From contig NZ_JASCIR010000005.1 in the NCBI RefSeq assembly GCF_029968095.1, forward strand, positions 237,685 through 301,684: DNA of 64,000 bases, in the 5' to 3' direction. This DNA is from Streptomyces solicavernae (GTDB lineage Bacteria > Actinomycetota > Actinomycetes > Streptomycetales > Streptomycetaceae). A program made the translations under genes and the position numbers. Position 1 is the stretch's first letter, and the number at the start of each line of letters is the position of its first letter. Below, piece by piece: positions 36,043 to 49,553 of the stretch. The notes beneath the pieces were generated by a model, which saw only the letters and a list, made by a program, of their open reading frames with translations, ran no database searches and had not been told where the DNA came from.

Positions 36043-36090
36043 GCGCGTGGAATCGGGAACCACGCGTGTGTGGTCCCCGATTCGACGCGC
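36043..36090. terminator. Bidirectional hairpin between convergent genes
   Basis: A 14-bp stem (36050-36063 with 36070-36083, one mismatch), extended outwards by gcgcgt/acgcgc after a 1-nt bulge. It lies between the toroid gene and azlD, which end facing each other. Confidence 0.75.
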
Positions 36091-36096
36091 ACCGCT

Positions 36097-36402
36097 TCAG
36101 CCGAGCGCGCGCACCCCCGCGGTGACGGCCACGGCGGCCGTGATGATCACCAGGAACGGCGCCCGCAGCAGGAAGGCCACGCCCGCCGCAGCGAGGCCGG
36201 CCGCCTTGGCGTCGAGGACGAGGTGCTGCCCCTCCGCGAAGGTCTGCTGCGCCGTGAGGGCCGCCAGGAGCGCCACGGGCAGCAGCGCGGCGAGGCGCTG
36301 GACGAGCGGCCGCTCAAGGACTCCGGCGGGCACCAGCAGGCCGAGCAGCTTGACGGCGTAGCAGCCGGCGGCGGTCAGGGCGATGGCGAGCCAGATGTTC
36401 AA
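36097..36402 (-). CDS. azlD: AzlD-family branched-chain amino acid exporter subunit
   Basis: A 101-residue protein with about three to four helices, MNIWLAIALTAAGCYAVKLLG onward, the usual AzlD start. Its ATG overlaps the azlC stop (ATGA). It forms an exporter with AzlC; studied members export branched-chain amino acids or analogues. Confidence 0.9.
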   Translation of the reverse strand: MNIWLAIALTAAGCYAVKLLGLLVPAGVLERPLVQRLAALLPVALLAALTAQQTFAEGQHLVLDAKAAGLAAAGVAFLLRAPFLVIITAAVAVTAGVRALG

Positions 36403-37172
36403 CGGTCTTTCCTCTCACGGGCACGGATCTTGCGGCCCTCCACGAAGAGCACGAGCGGCGCGGCGAGCGCGGCCACCAGGACGGGCACGCCCGCGGGCAG
36501 CACCGGGAGCAGCGCGAGGCCGAGGACGACGGCGAGAAGCGCCACCGCGCGTTCCGTCGTCGTACGCAGCATCGGTGCGAGCAGCGCGAGGAACGTGGCG
36601 GGTGCCGCCGCGTCCAGGCCCCACGCGTCGGTGTCACCAACGGCTGAGGCGCCGAGACCGCCGAGCAGGGTGGTGACGTTCCACAGCACATAGAGGGCGA
36701 GTCCCGTGACGGTGAAACCGATGCGGCGGGCGCGCCTCGTGGGCTGGGCGAGCGTCACGGCGGTGGTCTCGTCGATCACCCAGTGCGCGGCGAGCGGCTG
36801 CACAAGGCGCGGGAGTTGCAGGAGCTGTGAAAGCCGCAACCCGTAGAACGCGTTGCGCACCCCGAGGAAGAAGGCCCCCGCCGCGGCCGTCACCGGATTG
36901 CCGCCGCCGGCCAGGGCTCCGACGAGCGCGAACTGGGAGGCGCCGGTGAAGACCAGGAGGCTCAGGGCGCAGGTCTGCAGGAGGCTGAGGCCGTTGCCGA
37001 CGGAGGTCACGCCGAAGGCGAAGCCGGAGAGGCCGACGGCCACGCCCACGCCGAGCGCGTCCCGGACGACCGCGGAGTCGGCCTTTTCGGCGCCCTGCGC
37101 GGACGGCACGCCCCGGTCGTGGACGGGATCGTCTTCGGCGCGTATAGCTGCGGATGCTGTCTGTTCTGCCAC
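36399..37172 (-). CDS. azlC: AzlC-family branched-chain amino acid exporter
   Basis: A 257-residue AzlC permease. The charged N-terminus is followed by VAVGLSGFAFGVTSVGNGLS and SLLVFTGASQFALVGALAGGG, the conserved core, then NAFYGLRLSQLL. It starts at GTG 37172, 2 bp after the AraC-type regulator's stop, which suggests one transcript of regulator, AzlC and AzlD. Confidence 0.93.
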   Translation of the reverse strand: MAEQTASAAIRAEDDPVHDRGVPSAQGAEKADSAVVRDALGVGVAVGLSGFAFGVTSVGNGLSLLQTCALSLLVFTGASQFALVGALAGGGNPVTAAAGAFFLGVRNAFYGLRLSQLLQLPRLVQPLAAHWVIDETTAVTLAQPTRRARRIGFTVTGLALYVLWNVTTLLGGLGASAVGDTDAWGLDAAAPATFLALLAPMLRTTTERAVALLAVVLGLALLPVLPAGVPVLVAALAAPLVLFVEGRKIRARERKDR

Positions 37173-37174
37173 GC

Positions 37175-38134
37175 CTAGGAACGTACGGTGAACGGCTCCG
37201 CCCGGTCTTGTACGTTCTTGCGCGCTGCGCGGCGGGGTGCGGCCGCGTACCGGGGCTCGGGTGCGCCCCCGCGTTCCCGGGGTTGCTCACGGCGCGCGTG
37301 TTCCGTGCTTTCCCCGCGCTCGCGCTGGTACGCCCCCGGCGGCACGCCGACGATGCGCGTGAAGTGCCGGTTCAGGTGCGGCTGGTCGGTGAAGCCCACA
37401 GCGGCAGCCGCGTCGGCGGGAGCGGTGCCGATGTCGAGGAGCGTGCGGGCCCTTCGCACGCGCGCGTTGGTGAGCCAGCTGTGCGGCGGCATCCCGTACT
37501 CCCGCTTGAAGGCGCGCAGGAGCGCGAACGGGCTGGTGCCGAGTTCCGCGGCGAGCTCCTCCAGGGAGGGCGGCGCCGCCATGCGGGTCTCAAGCACGTC
37601 ACGCGCCCGTACGGCGTCGCGGCAGCCCGCGGAGCGCGGCGTGCGGGCGGGCAGCGAGCCGCCGTACCGGCTCAGCAGCCTGGCCACCAGGATCCGCAGC
37701 ACGCTGTCGGCCGCGAGTGCGTTGCCCTCCTCCGCGGCCCGGTGCACCTCCCTGATCATCCGCGCGCCCTGCGGATCGGTCACGTCGACCTCGGCGAAGC
37801 CGACAGTGCCGCGCAGGGCGGACGTCTCGGCGGCGATCTCGGCGACGACCTCGGCAGCGGGGTACAGCGTGTGGTAGGCCCAGCCCTCGGGGACCCCGGC
37901 GTGCGCCGAGTGCGGCACCTCGGGGTTGATCATCACGAGGCTGCCGGGGGCCGCGTGCACGGTGCGGTCGGGCAGCACGACGTCCTCGACGCCGCCGCTG
38001 ACCGCCCCGAAGACATACCCCTCGTGGCTGTGCCGCGGGAAGGAATGCCGGACGTACCGGGCGCGGAGCAGGTCGATGCCCGGCAGCTGTTCGTGCTGCC
38101 AGTACCGCGCCCACTCGTCCTCGCCCTTGCCCAC
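37175..38134 (-). CDS. AraC-family transcriptional regulator
   Basis: A 319-residue regulator with an N-terminal cupin sensing domain (HSHEGYVFGAVSGGVEDVVLP, PEVPHSAHA) and C-terminal double helix-turn-helix (SLEELAAELGTSPFALLRAFKREYG and AAAAVGFTDQPHLNRHFTRIVGVPPGAY split between the two). This is the arrangement common for AraC proteins fused to azlCD operons. The GTG at 38134 was chosen because the conserved sequence starts there. It probably controls azlCD in response to a hydrophobic amino acid. Confidence 0.9.
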   Translation of the reverse strand: MGKGEDEWARYWQHEQLPGIDLLRARYVRHSFPRHSHEGYVFGAVSGGVEDVVLPDRTVHAAPGSLVMINPEVPHSAHAGVPEGWAYHTLYPAAEVVAEIAAETSALRGTVGFAEVDVTDPQGARMIREVHRAAEEGNALAADSVLRILVARLLSRYGGSLPARTPRSAGCRDAVRARDVLETRMAAPPSLEELAAELGTSPFALLRAFKREYGMPPHSWLTNARVRRARTLLDIGTAPADAAAAVGFTDQPHLNRHFTRIVGVPPGAYQRERGESTEHARREQPRERGGAPEPRYAAAPRRAARKNVQDRAEPFTVRS

Positions 38135-38253
38135 ACCGGCATTCTCGCAAAGCGGCGGCGAGCCCTCGACGCGCCGCTTCACGGCCCCTCCGACGGCCGC
38201 GCCACCGGGCGGGCAGGCCACCCGCCGGCCCTCGTTTGCCCAGGTCGGGGCGA

Positions 38254-38276
38254 TTGTCAGTGGGGCGGTGCACGAT
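38254..38276 (+). promoter_or_regulatory. PafBC-like damage promoter of lhr
   Basis: TTGTCAGTG (38254-38262), 8 bp, CACGAT (38271-38276). It equals the recA element except for C in place of T at the first -10 base. The lhr ATG follows after 7 bp, so the message should be leaderless. Confidence 0.7.
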
Positions 38277-38283
38277 GGGGACC

Positions 38284-42942
<4,659 letters not shown>

Positions 42943-43210
42943 CGGACAGACCCCACCCACCAGCGCCACCGGCGGCACCACCGCCCCACCGACCCACCGC
43001 CCCACCCACCGAATCCACCGAATCCACCGACCCACAGGTCCGCCGACCGCCACACCGCCCCCAACCCGCACCGTCGCCAACGGCCACCGCCACCCCCACC
43101 GTCCCCACCGTCCCCAACGGCCACCGCCACCGCCACCGCCACCGCCACCGAAAGGCCGCCCCACCACCAACACACCCGGCAACTCACCCGACCCCCAGGA
43201 TGATGACCCC
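42943..43210. repeat. C-rich low-complexity spacer with short tandem repeats
   Basis: The 268 bp between lhr and the glycosylase gene are mostly C, A and G on the plus strand. They include repeated caccgaatc units near 43010-43030 and a (ccaccg)n run at about 43120-43150. No gene or hairpin was recognised. Confidence 0.75.
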
Positions 43211-44050
43211 ATGCCCGAAGGAGACACCGTCCACCAGGCGGCCCGCCGGCTGCACAACGCGCTGGCCGACGACGTCCTCACCCGCTCCGACCTGCGCGTG
43301 CCGAAATACGCCACCGCGGACCTCACCGGCCGGGCCGTCCTGGATGTCACCCCGCGAGGCAAGCACCTGCTGACCCGCGTGGAGGGCGGCCTGACCCTGC
43401 ACACCCACTTGGGCATGGACGGCTCATGGAAGGTGTACGCGCCGGGCGAGCGCTGGCGCGGCGGCCCCGCCCACCAGATCCGCGTGATCCTCGGCACCGC
43501 CCGCCACGCGGCCGTCGGGTACCGGCTCCCCGTACTGGAACTGCTGCGCACCGCGGACGAGGACCGCGCCGTCGGCCACCTCGGCCCCGACCTGCTCGGC
43601 CCCGACTGGGACCCGGACCAGGCCGTGCGCAACCTCCTCGCGGACCCCGCCCGCCCCCTCGGCGAGGCCCTGCTCGACCAGCGCAACCTCGCGGGCATCG
43701 GCAACATCTACAAGTCGGAGCTGTGCTTCCTGGCCCGCGCCACGCCCTGGCTCCCGGTCGGCGAGCTGCCCGAGGACGTGCCCGTACGCCTGGTCGCGGC
43801 GGCGAAGCGGATCCTGGAGGCCAACCGCGACCGCCCGGACCGCTCCACGACGGGCCGCCGCGACCAGCGGCTGTACGTGTACGGCCGCGCCCCACGCCCC
43901 TGCCTGCGCTGCGGCACCCCGGTGCGCTCGGCGGAACAGGGCGGCGAGGCCGAGAACCGGGGCCGCGTCACGTACTGGTGCCCCAGCTGCCAGCAGGGCC
44001 CGGCAGCACCCTCGCGAACTCCGAACACGAGTCACCACCCCACCAATTGA
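43211..44050 (+). CDS. Fpg/Nei-family DNA glycosylase, Nei type
   Basis: A base-excision repair glycosylase/AP lyase of 279 residues. MPEGDTVHQAARRL gives the catalytic Pro2 and Glu3 in the Nei version of the N-terminus (Fpg has MPELPE). The helix-two-turn-helix part has LLDQRNLAGIGNIYKSELCFLA, and a zinc finger near the C-terminus is CLRCG then CPSC. It removes oxidised pyrimidines. It follows lhr on the same strand and may share transcription, pairing two repair functions. A short Thr/Ser/His tail follows the zinc finger. Confidence 0.92.
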   Translation: MPEGDTVHQAARRLHNALADDVLTRSDLRVPKYATADLTGRAVLDVTPRGKHLLTRVEGGLTLHTHLGMDGSWKVYAPGERWRGGPAHQIRVILGTARHAAVGYRLPVLELLRTADEDRAVGHLGPDLLGPDWDPDQAVRNLLADPARPLGEALLDQRNLAGIGNIYKSELCFLARATPWLPVGELPEDVPVRLVAAAKRILEANRDRPDRSTTGRRDQRLYVYGRAPRPCLRCGTPVRSAEQGGEAENRGRVTYWCPSCQQGPAAPSRTPNTSHHPTN

Positions 44051-44101
44051 CACCCTCAGCCGCCAACTGAACCCCCGCCCCCAGCCATCCCCCCTCATCA
44101 A

Positions 44102-44130
44102 TTGACGCCCCGTCAGATAATTCGTACCGT
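44102..44130 (+). promoter_or_regulatory. Promoter for a leaderless SDR transcript
   Basis: TTGACG (44102-44107), 17 bp, TACCGT (44125-44130), then 6 bp to the ATG. The spacing predicts a message starting at the start codon, and no ribosome site is present. Confidence 0.55.
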
Positions 44131-44136
44131 CCGACC

Positions 44137-45006
44137 ATGCCGGCATCCACCTCACATACCGCCCACACCACCCACACCACCCACACCACCCACACCACCC
44201 ACACCGATCAAAACCCCCGCACCACCCAAACCCCCCACTCCGCCCAAGACCTGACCGCCCGTACCGCGTTCGTCACCGGTGCCGCGAGCGGGATCGGGCG
44301 GGCGACCGCCGTGCTGTTCGCCGAAGCAGGCGCCGTAGTGCACTGCGCGGACCGCGACGCCCAAGGGCTGCACGACACGGCGAGCGTCATAGAGAGCGCG
44401 GGCGGCACCGCCCGTACGCACACGCTGGACGTCTCAGACCGGGCACAGGTGGAGAACGCGATCCGCGCCGCACAACGGGAGGACGGCCTGGACGCGCTGG
44501 CGGCCGTGGCCGGCGTCATGCACAGCAGCCCCGTCCTCGAAACCACCGACGAGGACCTGGACCGCGTCCTGGCGATCAACTTCAAGGGCGTTCTGTACGC
44601 CTGCCAGGCCGCGGCCCGGGCGATGATCGGCGCGGGCCGCCCCGGCTCGATCGTCACGATGGCCTCGGGCGCCGTCGACACGGGCGGCCCCGGACTCCTC
44701 TGTTACGGAGCCGCGAAGGCCGCGGTCGTCCAGCTGACCAAGACCCTGGCCACCGAGGTCGGGCCGCACGGCATCCGCGTCAACGCGGTCGCGCCGGGCT
44801 GGATCCGTACCCCCATGACCGAGCGGCGCAACAACGACGAAGTGCAGGTGCACACCGCGGACTTGATGTCCCGGATGTCGCCGCTCGGCCGGGTCGGGAC
44901 GCCCGAGGACGTGGCGCACGCGGTGCTGCATCTGGCCTCGGACGCGGCGGCGTTCACGACGGGCCAGATCCTCCGCCCCAACGGCGGCGTCGCCATGCCC
45001 TGGTGA
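44137..45006 (+). CDS. Short-chain dehydrogenase/reductase with His-Thr repeat N-terminus
   Basis: A 289-residue classical SDR. The cofactor-binding TGxxxGxG is FVTGAASGIGRATAVLF, and the catalytic Ser is in TMASGAVDTGG with Tyr-x-x-x-Lys in CYGAAKAAVVQ. The enzyme proper begins near residue 39. Before it is an unusual run, HTAHTTHTTHTTHTTHT, encoded by 9-bp ccacaccac repeats at about 44162-44204. The ATG at 44137 is the best start, supported by the promoter spacing; no other start lies between the repeats and the Rossmann fold. The substrate is unknown. Its last 53 bp overlap an opposite-strand gene. Confidence 0.85.
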   Translation: MPASTSHTAHTTHTTHTTHTTHTDQNPRTTQTPHSAQDLTARTAFVTGAASGIGRATAVLFAEAGAVVHCADRDAQGLHDTASVIESAGGTARTHTLDVSDRAQVENAIRAAQREDGLDALAAVAGVMHSSPVLETTDEDLDRVLAINFKGVLYACQAAARAMIGAGRPGSIVTMASGAVDTGGPGLLCYGAAKAAVVQLTKTLATEVGPHGIRVNAVAPGWIRTPMTERRNNDEVQVHTADLMSRMSPLGRVGTPEDVAHAVLHLASDAAAFTTGQILRPNGGVAMPW

Positions 45007-45322
45007 CCGCACGTGCGCCGGCGCGCCGCAACCGTCCCGCCCCGGCGCGCCAGCGCGCGGCCTCGGCCCGCCAGCGCGCCGCTTCCTGCCGCGCCCGCCG
45101 GCGCGCGCTCACCGCGTGCGCGAAGGGCACACAGTGCACCGGCAGCACGCTCAGCCCCCAGCCCCCGGCGAAGACCGCGCCCTCCACGACGCCCGTACGG
45201 CCCGGCACGAGCGCGAGCCGCAACGCGGCCCACCACCACGCCGCCCCGAGCACCAGCGCCCCGACCGCGAGGACCACACCCCGCAGCGAGCCCGCTCCCG
45301 CTTCCCGCCCGAGCCACGTCAT
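44954..45322 (-). CDS. Small two-helix membrane protein, function unknown
   Basis: A 122-residue protein, MTWLGREAGAGSLRG, then two hydrophobic helices (VVLAVGALVLGAAWWWAALRLALV and AVFAGGWGLSVLPVHCVPFA) and a very basic C-terminus with a short internal repeat (AARWRAEAARWRAGA). The ATG at 45322 follows ggaggagg. Its 3' end overlaps the SDR gene by 53 bp tail to tail. Not recognised beyond actinobacterial character. Confidence 0.6.
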   Translation of the reverse strand: MTWLGREAGAGSLRGVVLAVGALVLGAAWWWAALRLALVPGRTGVVEGAVFAGGWGLSVLPVHCVPFAHAVSARRRARQEAARWRAEAARWRAGAGRLRRAGARAVTRAWRRRRWGGGSGPS

Positions 45323-45473
45323 GGCAGCCTCCTCCGGCCGACGCCGCACCCACGGCGCGATCACCCGACGGGCGGGCGGCGCACAGGCGACATCAGATGC
45401 ATCAGAAGCATCAGAAGTACATCAACCCCCCACCTGCACAACGGCGTTCAGCGAGCGGAACCGCCCAGCGGTC

Positions 45474-45806
45474 TCAACCGTTCGCCGCCTGGACGCGGAC
45501 GCCATGCAGACGCTCGTGGACGCGCGCCCCGCCGAACCCGCCGCTCCGCGCGACCGCCGCCGACCTGCCGTCCGGCGAACTCCCGAGCGTGGCGGCCCGC
45601 TCCGCGACGGTGTCGGAGTGCAGCCGCGCAGGGTCGACCACCTCGTCGAGCTGCAGGTGCACGGAGCGGAACCGGGGGCCGACGGCGTTCCAGTGCACCT
45701 GCTTGGCGACCAGCGACAGATCCACGAGGTCGACCAGGGCGCCCTGCAAGGCCTCGCCGACCGTCTGCGGGTCGGCGTCGGACAACGGGCTCTTCACGAC
45801 GTACAT
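45474..45806 (-). pseudogene. Truncated Dps-family ferritin-like protein
   Basis: Starts as a normal Dps: MYVVKSPLSDADPQTVGEAL, then LSLVAKQVHWNAVGPRF with the ferroxidase His and LHSDTVAERAATLG with the acidic ligands. After SPDGRSAAVARSGGFGG the similarity to Dps stops and the frame ends ARVHERLHGVRVQAANG. The total is 110 residues, where the family has 150-190, so two of the four helices are missing. No other frame downstream continues a Dps C-terminus. A deletion or rearrangement has probably inactivated it. An intact 12-subunit shell cannot be expected. Confidence 0.7.
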
Positions 45807-46035
45807 ACGAGTTCTCCCAGACGCACGGATGGGATGGACGGCCGGCGACCGCCCCCTCGACCGGCCGCTCCCTCGACCGACCGCTCCGTCAACCATCCCA
45901 CAGAGCCCTAAAACCGGGCACTTCGAGCGACCCGGCGACCACCCTCCGCAACAGTCAGCCCACAGCGCGGACTCCACACGCCACCGCCACACCAGCACCA
46001 CACCACCGACCACACCACCGCCACCCAAAGCCAAA

Positions 46036-46074
46036 GGCCCCGACCGGAAACCCGGTCGGGGCCCGGTCGGGGCC
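46036..46074 (-). terminator. Terminator downstream of clgR with alternative pairings
   Basis: ggccccgaccgg (46036-46047) can pair with either of two copies of ccggtcggggcc (46052-46063 and 46063-46074). On the minus strand the stem is followed by tttggcttt. The rest of the 348-bp gap 45807-46154 is C/A-rich low-complexity sequence; no gene was seen. Confidence 0.75.
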
Positions 46075-46154
46075 TTCGAAAACCCAAGCGCCAAGCAGAT
46101 CGCGGAGCCAGGCGTCAGGCGTCAGGAGCCAGGCAAGCACGCGCCTCGGCCGGC

Positions 46155-46583
46155 TCAGGCCGCTACGACATCCACCGCTTCCGCGGGGGCCTTGATCGTC
46201 ACGCGCTCGGGTGGCACACCCGTCACGGACACCGAATTCAGCATGGGACGACGCACTCCGGCAGACACAGGCACCCCGGGCACACCCGGCACCGCAGGCA
46301 CCGGCTCGCGGACCGGCGCGGTATCGCCCGCGGCGGCCGACTCGGCCAGCTCGGCGAGCGCGAGCTCATCGCTCACTTCCCGCATGAGCTCGGACATCCG
46401 TACGTCAAGCGCGTCGCAGATCGCGGAGAGCAGTTCGGAGGACGCCTCCTTCTGCCCCCGCTCCACCTCGGAGAGATAGCCGAGCGAGACTCGGGCGGAC
46501 GAGGAGACTTCGCGCAGAGTACGGCCCTGGCGCTGGCGCTGCCGACGCAGCACGTCACCCAGCAGGCGACGGAGCAGAATCAT
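46155..46583 (-). CDS. clgR: Transcriptional activator ClgR
   Basis: A 142-residue helix-turn-helix (XRE-type) regulator. [20 protein letters not shown] and [20 protein letters not shown] are nearly invariant in actinobacterial ClgR. The C-terminus, [19 protein letters not shown], has the Val-Ala-Ala end known to make ClgR a substrate of ClpP. It activates clp protease genes. The Ala/Pro/Val-rich linker ([15 protein letters not shown]) is repetitive. The ATG at 46583 follows ggaggg. The position after cinA and pgsA is conserved in actinobacteria. Confidence 0.93.
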   Translation of the reverse strand: MILLRRLLGDVLRRQRQRQGRTLREVSSSARVSLGYLSEVERGQKEASSELLSAICDALDVRMSELMREVSDELALAELAESAAAGDTAPVREPVPAVPGVPGVPVSAGVRRPMLNSVSVTGVPPERVTIKAPAEAVDVVAA

Positions 46584-46692
46584 CGGTGGCTCCCTCCTCG
46601 GACCGCGTAGCCGCATCCTTCACGCCCCACCGTACCGCCTTGCGCGACGGCCGTGCGGGGAGCGATGTCGTGTTCACTCAGGGCTGCAAACA

Positions 46693-47247
46693 TCAATTCC
46701 CCCCGTTCTGTTCCGTATCCTGTGCCCGACCCTGTGCCAGATCGTTCGCCTGTCCGTCGGCGAGGAGTTGGTCTGCGAGCAGGTCGAGCACGCTCCGTAC
46801 ACTCTCCCTACGGATTTCCGAACGATCGCCGTTCAACCGCAGTGCGACGACTTTGACAAGTCCGTCGCCGCCCCGGTGGCTGGGACCGGCCACTGCGACG
46901 TACACGGTTCCGACGGGCTTGCCGTCCTGCGGTTCGGGTCCCGCGACGCCCGTGGTGGCGATCCCCCAGTCCGCGCCGAGCGTCGCGCGCACTCCTCGTG
47001 CCATCTGTCGCGCGACATCGGAGTCGACCGCTCCGCGCTTCTCCAGGAGGGTCCCGTCGACGCCGAGCAGCCGCTGCTTGAGCTCCGTCGCGTACGCGGT
47101 CACCGAGCCGCGGAAGGAGGCCGATGCGCCGGGCACGGAGGTCAGCTCCGCGGCGACGAGTCCGCCGGTCAGGGACTCGGCGACCGCCAGGGTCCGGCCG
47201 TGCCGGGCGAGCAGCCCCAGCACTTCGGCCGCCCTGGAGGAGGTCAC
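46693..47247 (-). CDS. cinA: CinA-family nicotinamide-nucleotide amidohydrolase
   Basis: A 184-residue C-terminal-type CinA domain: TLAVAESLTGGLVAAELTSVPGAS, SVTAYATELKQRLLGV and WGIATTGVAGPEPQDGKPVGTV are the family motifs. It deamidates nicotinamide mononucleotide in pyridine-nucleotide recycling. The N-terminal MoCF-like domain of longer CinA proteins is absent, which is usual here. The GTG overlaps the pgsA stop (GTGA). Confidence 0.92.
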   Translation of the reverse strand: MTSSRAAEVLGLLARHGRTLAVAESLTGGLVAAELTSVPGASASFRGSVTAYATELKQRLLGVDGTLLEKRGAVDSDVARQMARGVRATLGADWGIATTGVAGPEPQDGKPVGTVYVAVAGPSHRGGDGLVKVVALRLNGDRSEIRRESVRSVLDLLADQLLADGQANDLAQGRAQDTEQNGGN

Positions 47248-47909
47248 GCCGAGCGCTCCCCGGCGGCCTCCGCGGCCCGCCCCTGGCGGCGCAGCACGAT
47301 CGCCTGGCGGACGTAGTCGAGGCCGGTGGCGACCGTCAGGAGGACCGCGAGGGCCATCACCCAGAACCGCAGCGTGGCGAGCGGCCCGGTCAGCGCGAGG
47401 ACGTACATCCCGACGGCGATGCCCTGCGAGAGCGTCTTCAGCTTGCCGCCGCGACTGGCCGGAATCACGCCGTAGCGGATCACCCAGAAACGCAGCAGCG
47501 TGATCCCGAGCTCGCGGCCGAGGATCACCCCGGTCACCCACCACGGCAGGTCACCGAGCGAGGAGAGACAGATCAGGGCGGCGCCCATGATCGCCTTGTC
47601 CGCGATCGGGTCGGCGATCTTCCCGAAGTCGGTGACCAGGTTGTACGTACGCGCCAGATGGCCGTCGAAGACGTCGGTGATCATGGCGACGGCGAAGGCG
47701 GCCCAGGCGAGCGAGCGCCAGGCCGGGTCGTACCCGCCCTCGGCGAGCATGAGCGCGACGAAGACCGGCACGAGCACGAGCCGCACCATCGTCAGGATGT
47801 TCGCGATGTTCCACAGGCTGGCCTGGTTGACGGCCGCAGCGCCCAGCTTGCCGCCGGGTGCCGGCTGCCGGCCGGTGCCACCCGCCGCCGATGCCGGGAC
47901 TCCGGTCAT
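47244..47909 (-). CDS. pgsA: CDP-diacylglycerol-glycerol-3-phosphate 3-phosphatidyltransferase
   Basis: A 221-residue membrane enzyme that makes phosphatidylglycerol-phosphate. The CDP-alcohol phosphatidyltransferase motif is intact: DVFDGHLAR then [10 protein letters not shown], carrying the four catalytic Asp residues. There are about six helices. Its start overlaps the rimO stop (ATGA), so rimO, pgsA and cinA are translationally coupled. The exact lipid product could differ, because actinobacteria have several paralogues. Confidence 0.92.
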   Translation of the reverse strand: MTGVPASAAGGTGRQPAPGGKLGAAAVNQASLWNIANILTMVRLVLVPVFVALMLAEGGYDPAWRSLAWAAFAVAMITDVFDGHLARTYNLVTDFGKIADPIADKAIMGAALICLSSLGDLPWWVTGVILGRELGITLLRFWVIRYGVIPASRGGKLKTLSQGIAVGMYVLALTGPLATLRFWVMALAVLLTVATGLDYVRQAIVLRRQGRAAEAAGERSA

Positions 47910-49405
47910 CTGCCCGCCTCCTCAGAAACCTGCTCGGAAACCTGCTCCACCACCAGGTCGACACCCAGGGTTCCGACGACCTTCGCCTCGACCATACGAC
48001 CGACAGTCAAGCCCGCACCGTCCGCGAACACCACCTGGCCGTCCGTCTCGGGCGCCTGGTGCGCGGCCCGGCCGAAGGCGCCGTCCTCGCCGTCGAGCGA
48101 CTCGACCAGGACGTGCAGCGTCTGCCCGATGCGCTCCTCGGCACGCTGCGCGGTCAGCTCCTCGGCCAGCCGCGAGATCCGCGCGAGGCGCTCGGCGACG
48201 ACGTCCTCGTCCAGCTTGTTCCCGTACGTGGCGGCCTCGGTGCCGTCCTCGTCGGAGTACCCGAAGACGCCGATCGCGTCCAGGCGGGCCCCGCTCAGGA
48301 AGCGCTCCAGCTCGGCCACGTCCTCCTCGGTCTCGCCGGGGAAGCCGACGATGAAGTTGGACCGGGCGCCGGCCTGCGGGGCCTTGGCGCGGATCTGGTC
48401 GAGCAGCTCCAGGAACCGGTCGGTGTCGCCGAAGCGCCGCATCGCGCGCAGCACGCCGGGCGCGGAGTGCTGGAAGGACAGGTCGAAGTAGGGCGCGACC
48501 TTCGGCGTGGACGTCAGCACGTCGATGAGCCCGGGCCGCATCTCGGCGGGCTGGAGGTAGCTGACCCGCACCCGCTCGATCCCGTCGACCTCGGCGAGCT
48601 CGGGCAGCAGCGCCTCCAGAAGCCGGATGTCCCCGAGGTCCTTGCCGTACGAGGTGTTGTTCTCGGAGACCAGCATGACCTCCTTGACGCCCTGCTCGGC
48701 GAGCCAGCGGGTCTCGTTGAGTACGTCGCTGGGGCGGCGGGAGATGAACGAGCCGCGGAAGGAGGGGATGGCGCAGAAAGAGCAGCGGCGGTCGCAGCCC
48801 GAGGCCAGCTTCACGGAGGCCACCGGCGAGCTGCCCATGCGGCGGCGCAGCGGGGCGCGCGGCCCGGACGCCGGAGCCAGTCCTTCCGGCAGGTCGGCGG
48901 GCTGCTCCTCCGGGGCCGGCTCCTGCGGGGCCTGCGCATGGCCGGGCAGGGCCACGCCGTCCGCGCCGTCCTGCCGCTCGACGGGGCTGAGGGGCAGCAG
49001 CTTGCGGCGGTCGCGCGGGGCGTGCGCCTCCACGCTGCCGCCGCTGAGGATGGTGTTGAGGCGGCTGGAGATGTCGGTGTAGTCGTCGAAGCCGAGCACG
49101 CCGTCGGCCTCGGGCAGGGCGTCGGCCAGCTCCTTGCCGTACCGCTCGGCCATGCAGCCCACGGCGACGACGGCCTGGGTGCGGCCATGGTCCTTGAGGT
49201 CGTTGGCTTCGAGGAGGGCGTCGACGGAGTCCTTCTTGGCGGCGTCGACGAATCCGCAGGTGTTGACGACGGCTACATCGGCGTCCGAGGCTTCCTCGAC
49301 GAGGTGCCAGCCGTCCGCCTCCAAGCGGCCTGCGAGCTCCTCCGAGTCCACCTCGTTACGGGCGCAGCCAAGAGTGACGAGAGCGACGGTACGGCGTTCG
49401 GGCAT
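47906..49405 (-). CDS. rimO: Ribosomal protein S12 methylthiotransferase RimO
   Basis: A radical-SAM methylthiotransferase of 499 residues that modifies an Asp of ribosomal protein S12. The N-terminal cluster cysteines are in [20 protein letters not shown] and VGCMAERYG. The radical-SAM motif is [15 protein letters not shown], and a TRAM domain ends the protein. Between the two clusters a Pro/Glu/Ala-rich insertion of about 60 residues ([16 protein letters not shown]) makes it longer than the 440-residue E. coli enzyme. It is the second methylthiotransferase in the window, after miaB. Confidence 0.95.
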   Translation of the reverse strand: MPERRTVALVTLGCARNEVDSEELAGRLEADGWHLVEEASDADVAVVNTCGFVDAAKKDSVDALLEANDLKDHGRTQAVVAVGCMAERYGKELADALPEADGVLGFDDYTDISSRLNTILSGGSVEAHAPRDRRKLLPLSPVERQDGADGVALPGHAQAPQEPAPEEQPADLPEGLAPASGPRAPLRRRMGSSPVASVKLASGCDRRCSFCAIPSFRGSFISRRPSDVLNETRWLAEQGVKEVMLVSENNTSYGKDLGDIRLLEALLPELAEVDGIERVRVSYLQPAEMRPGLIDVLTSTPKVAPYFDLSFQHSAPGVLRAMRRFGDTDRFLELLDQIRAKAPQAGARSNFIVGFPGETEEDVAELERFLSGARLDAIGVFGYSDEDGTEAATYGNKLDEDVVAERLARISRLAEELTAQRAEERIGQTLHVLVESLDGEDGAFGRAAHQAPETDGQVVFADGAGLTVGRMVEAKVVGTLGVDLVVEQVSEQVSEEAGR

Positions 49406-49553
49406 GGGGTCAAGCGTACTTCGTCCCCGCCGGCCCTCCTGCCGCGAGGTTCCCGGCGGTACGCGAGCGGCCCGGCGGCCGCCCGCTGAGGCCGTACGGC
49501 ATGCCCGAGGCCCGGCCCCCGAAGGGAACCGGGCCTCTCGGCGGGGTGCGGGG

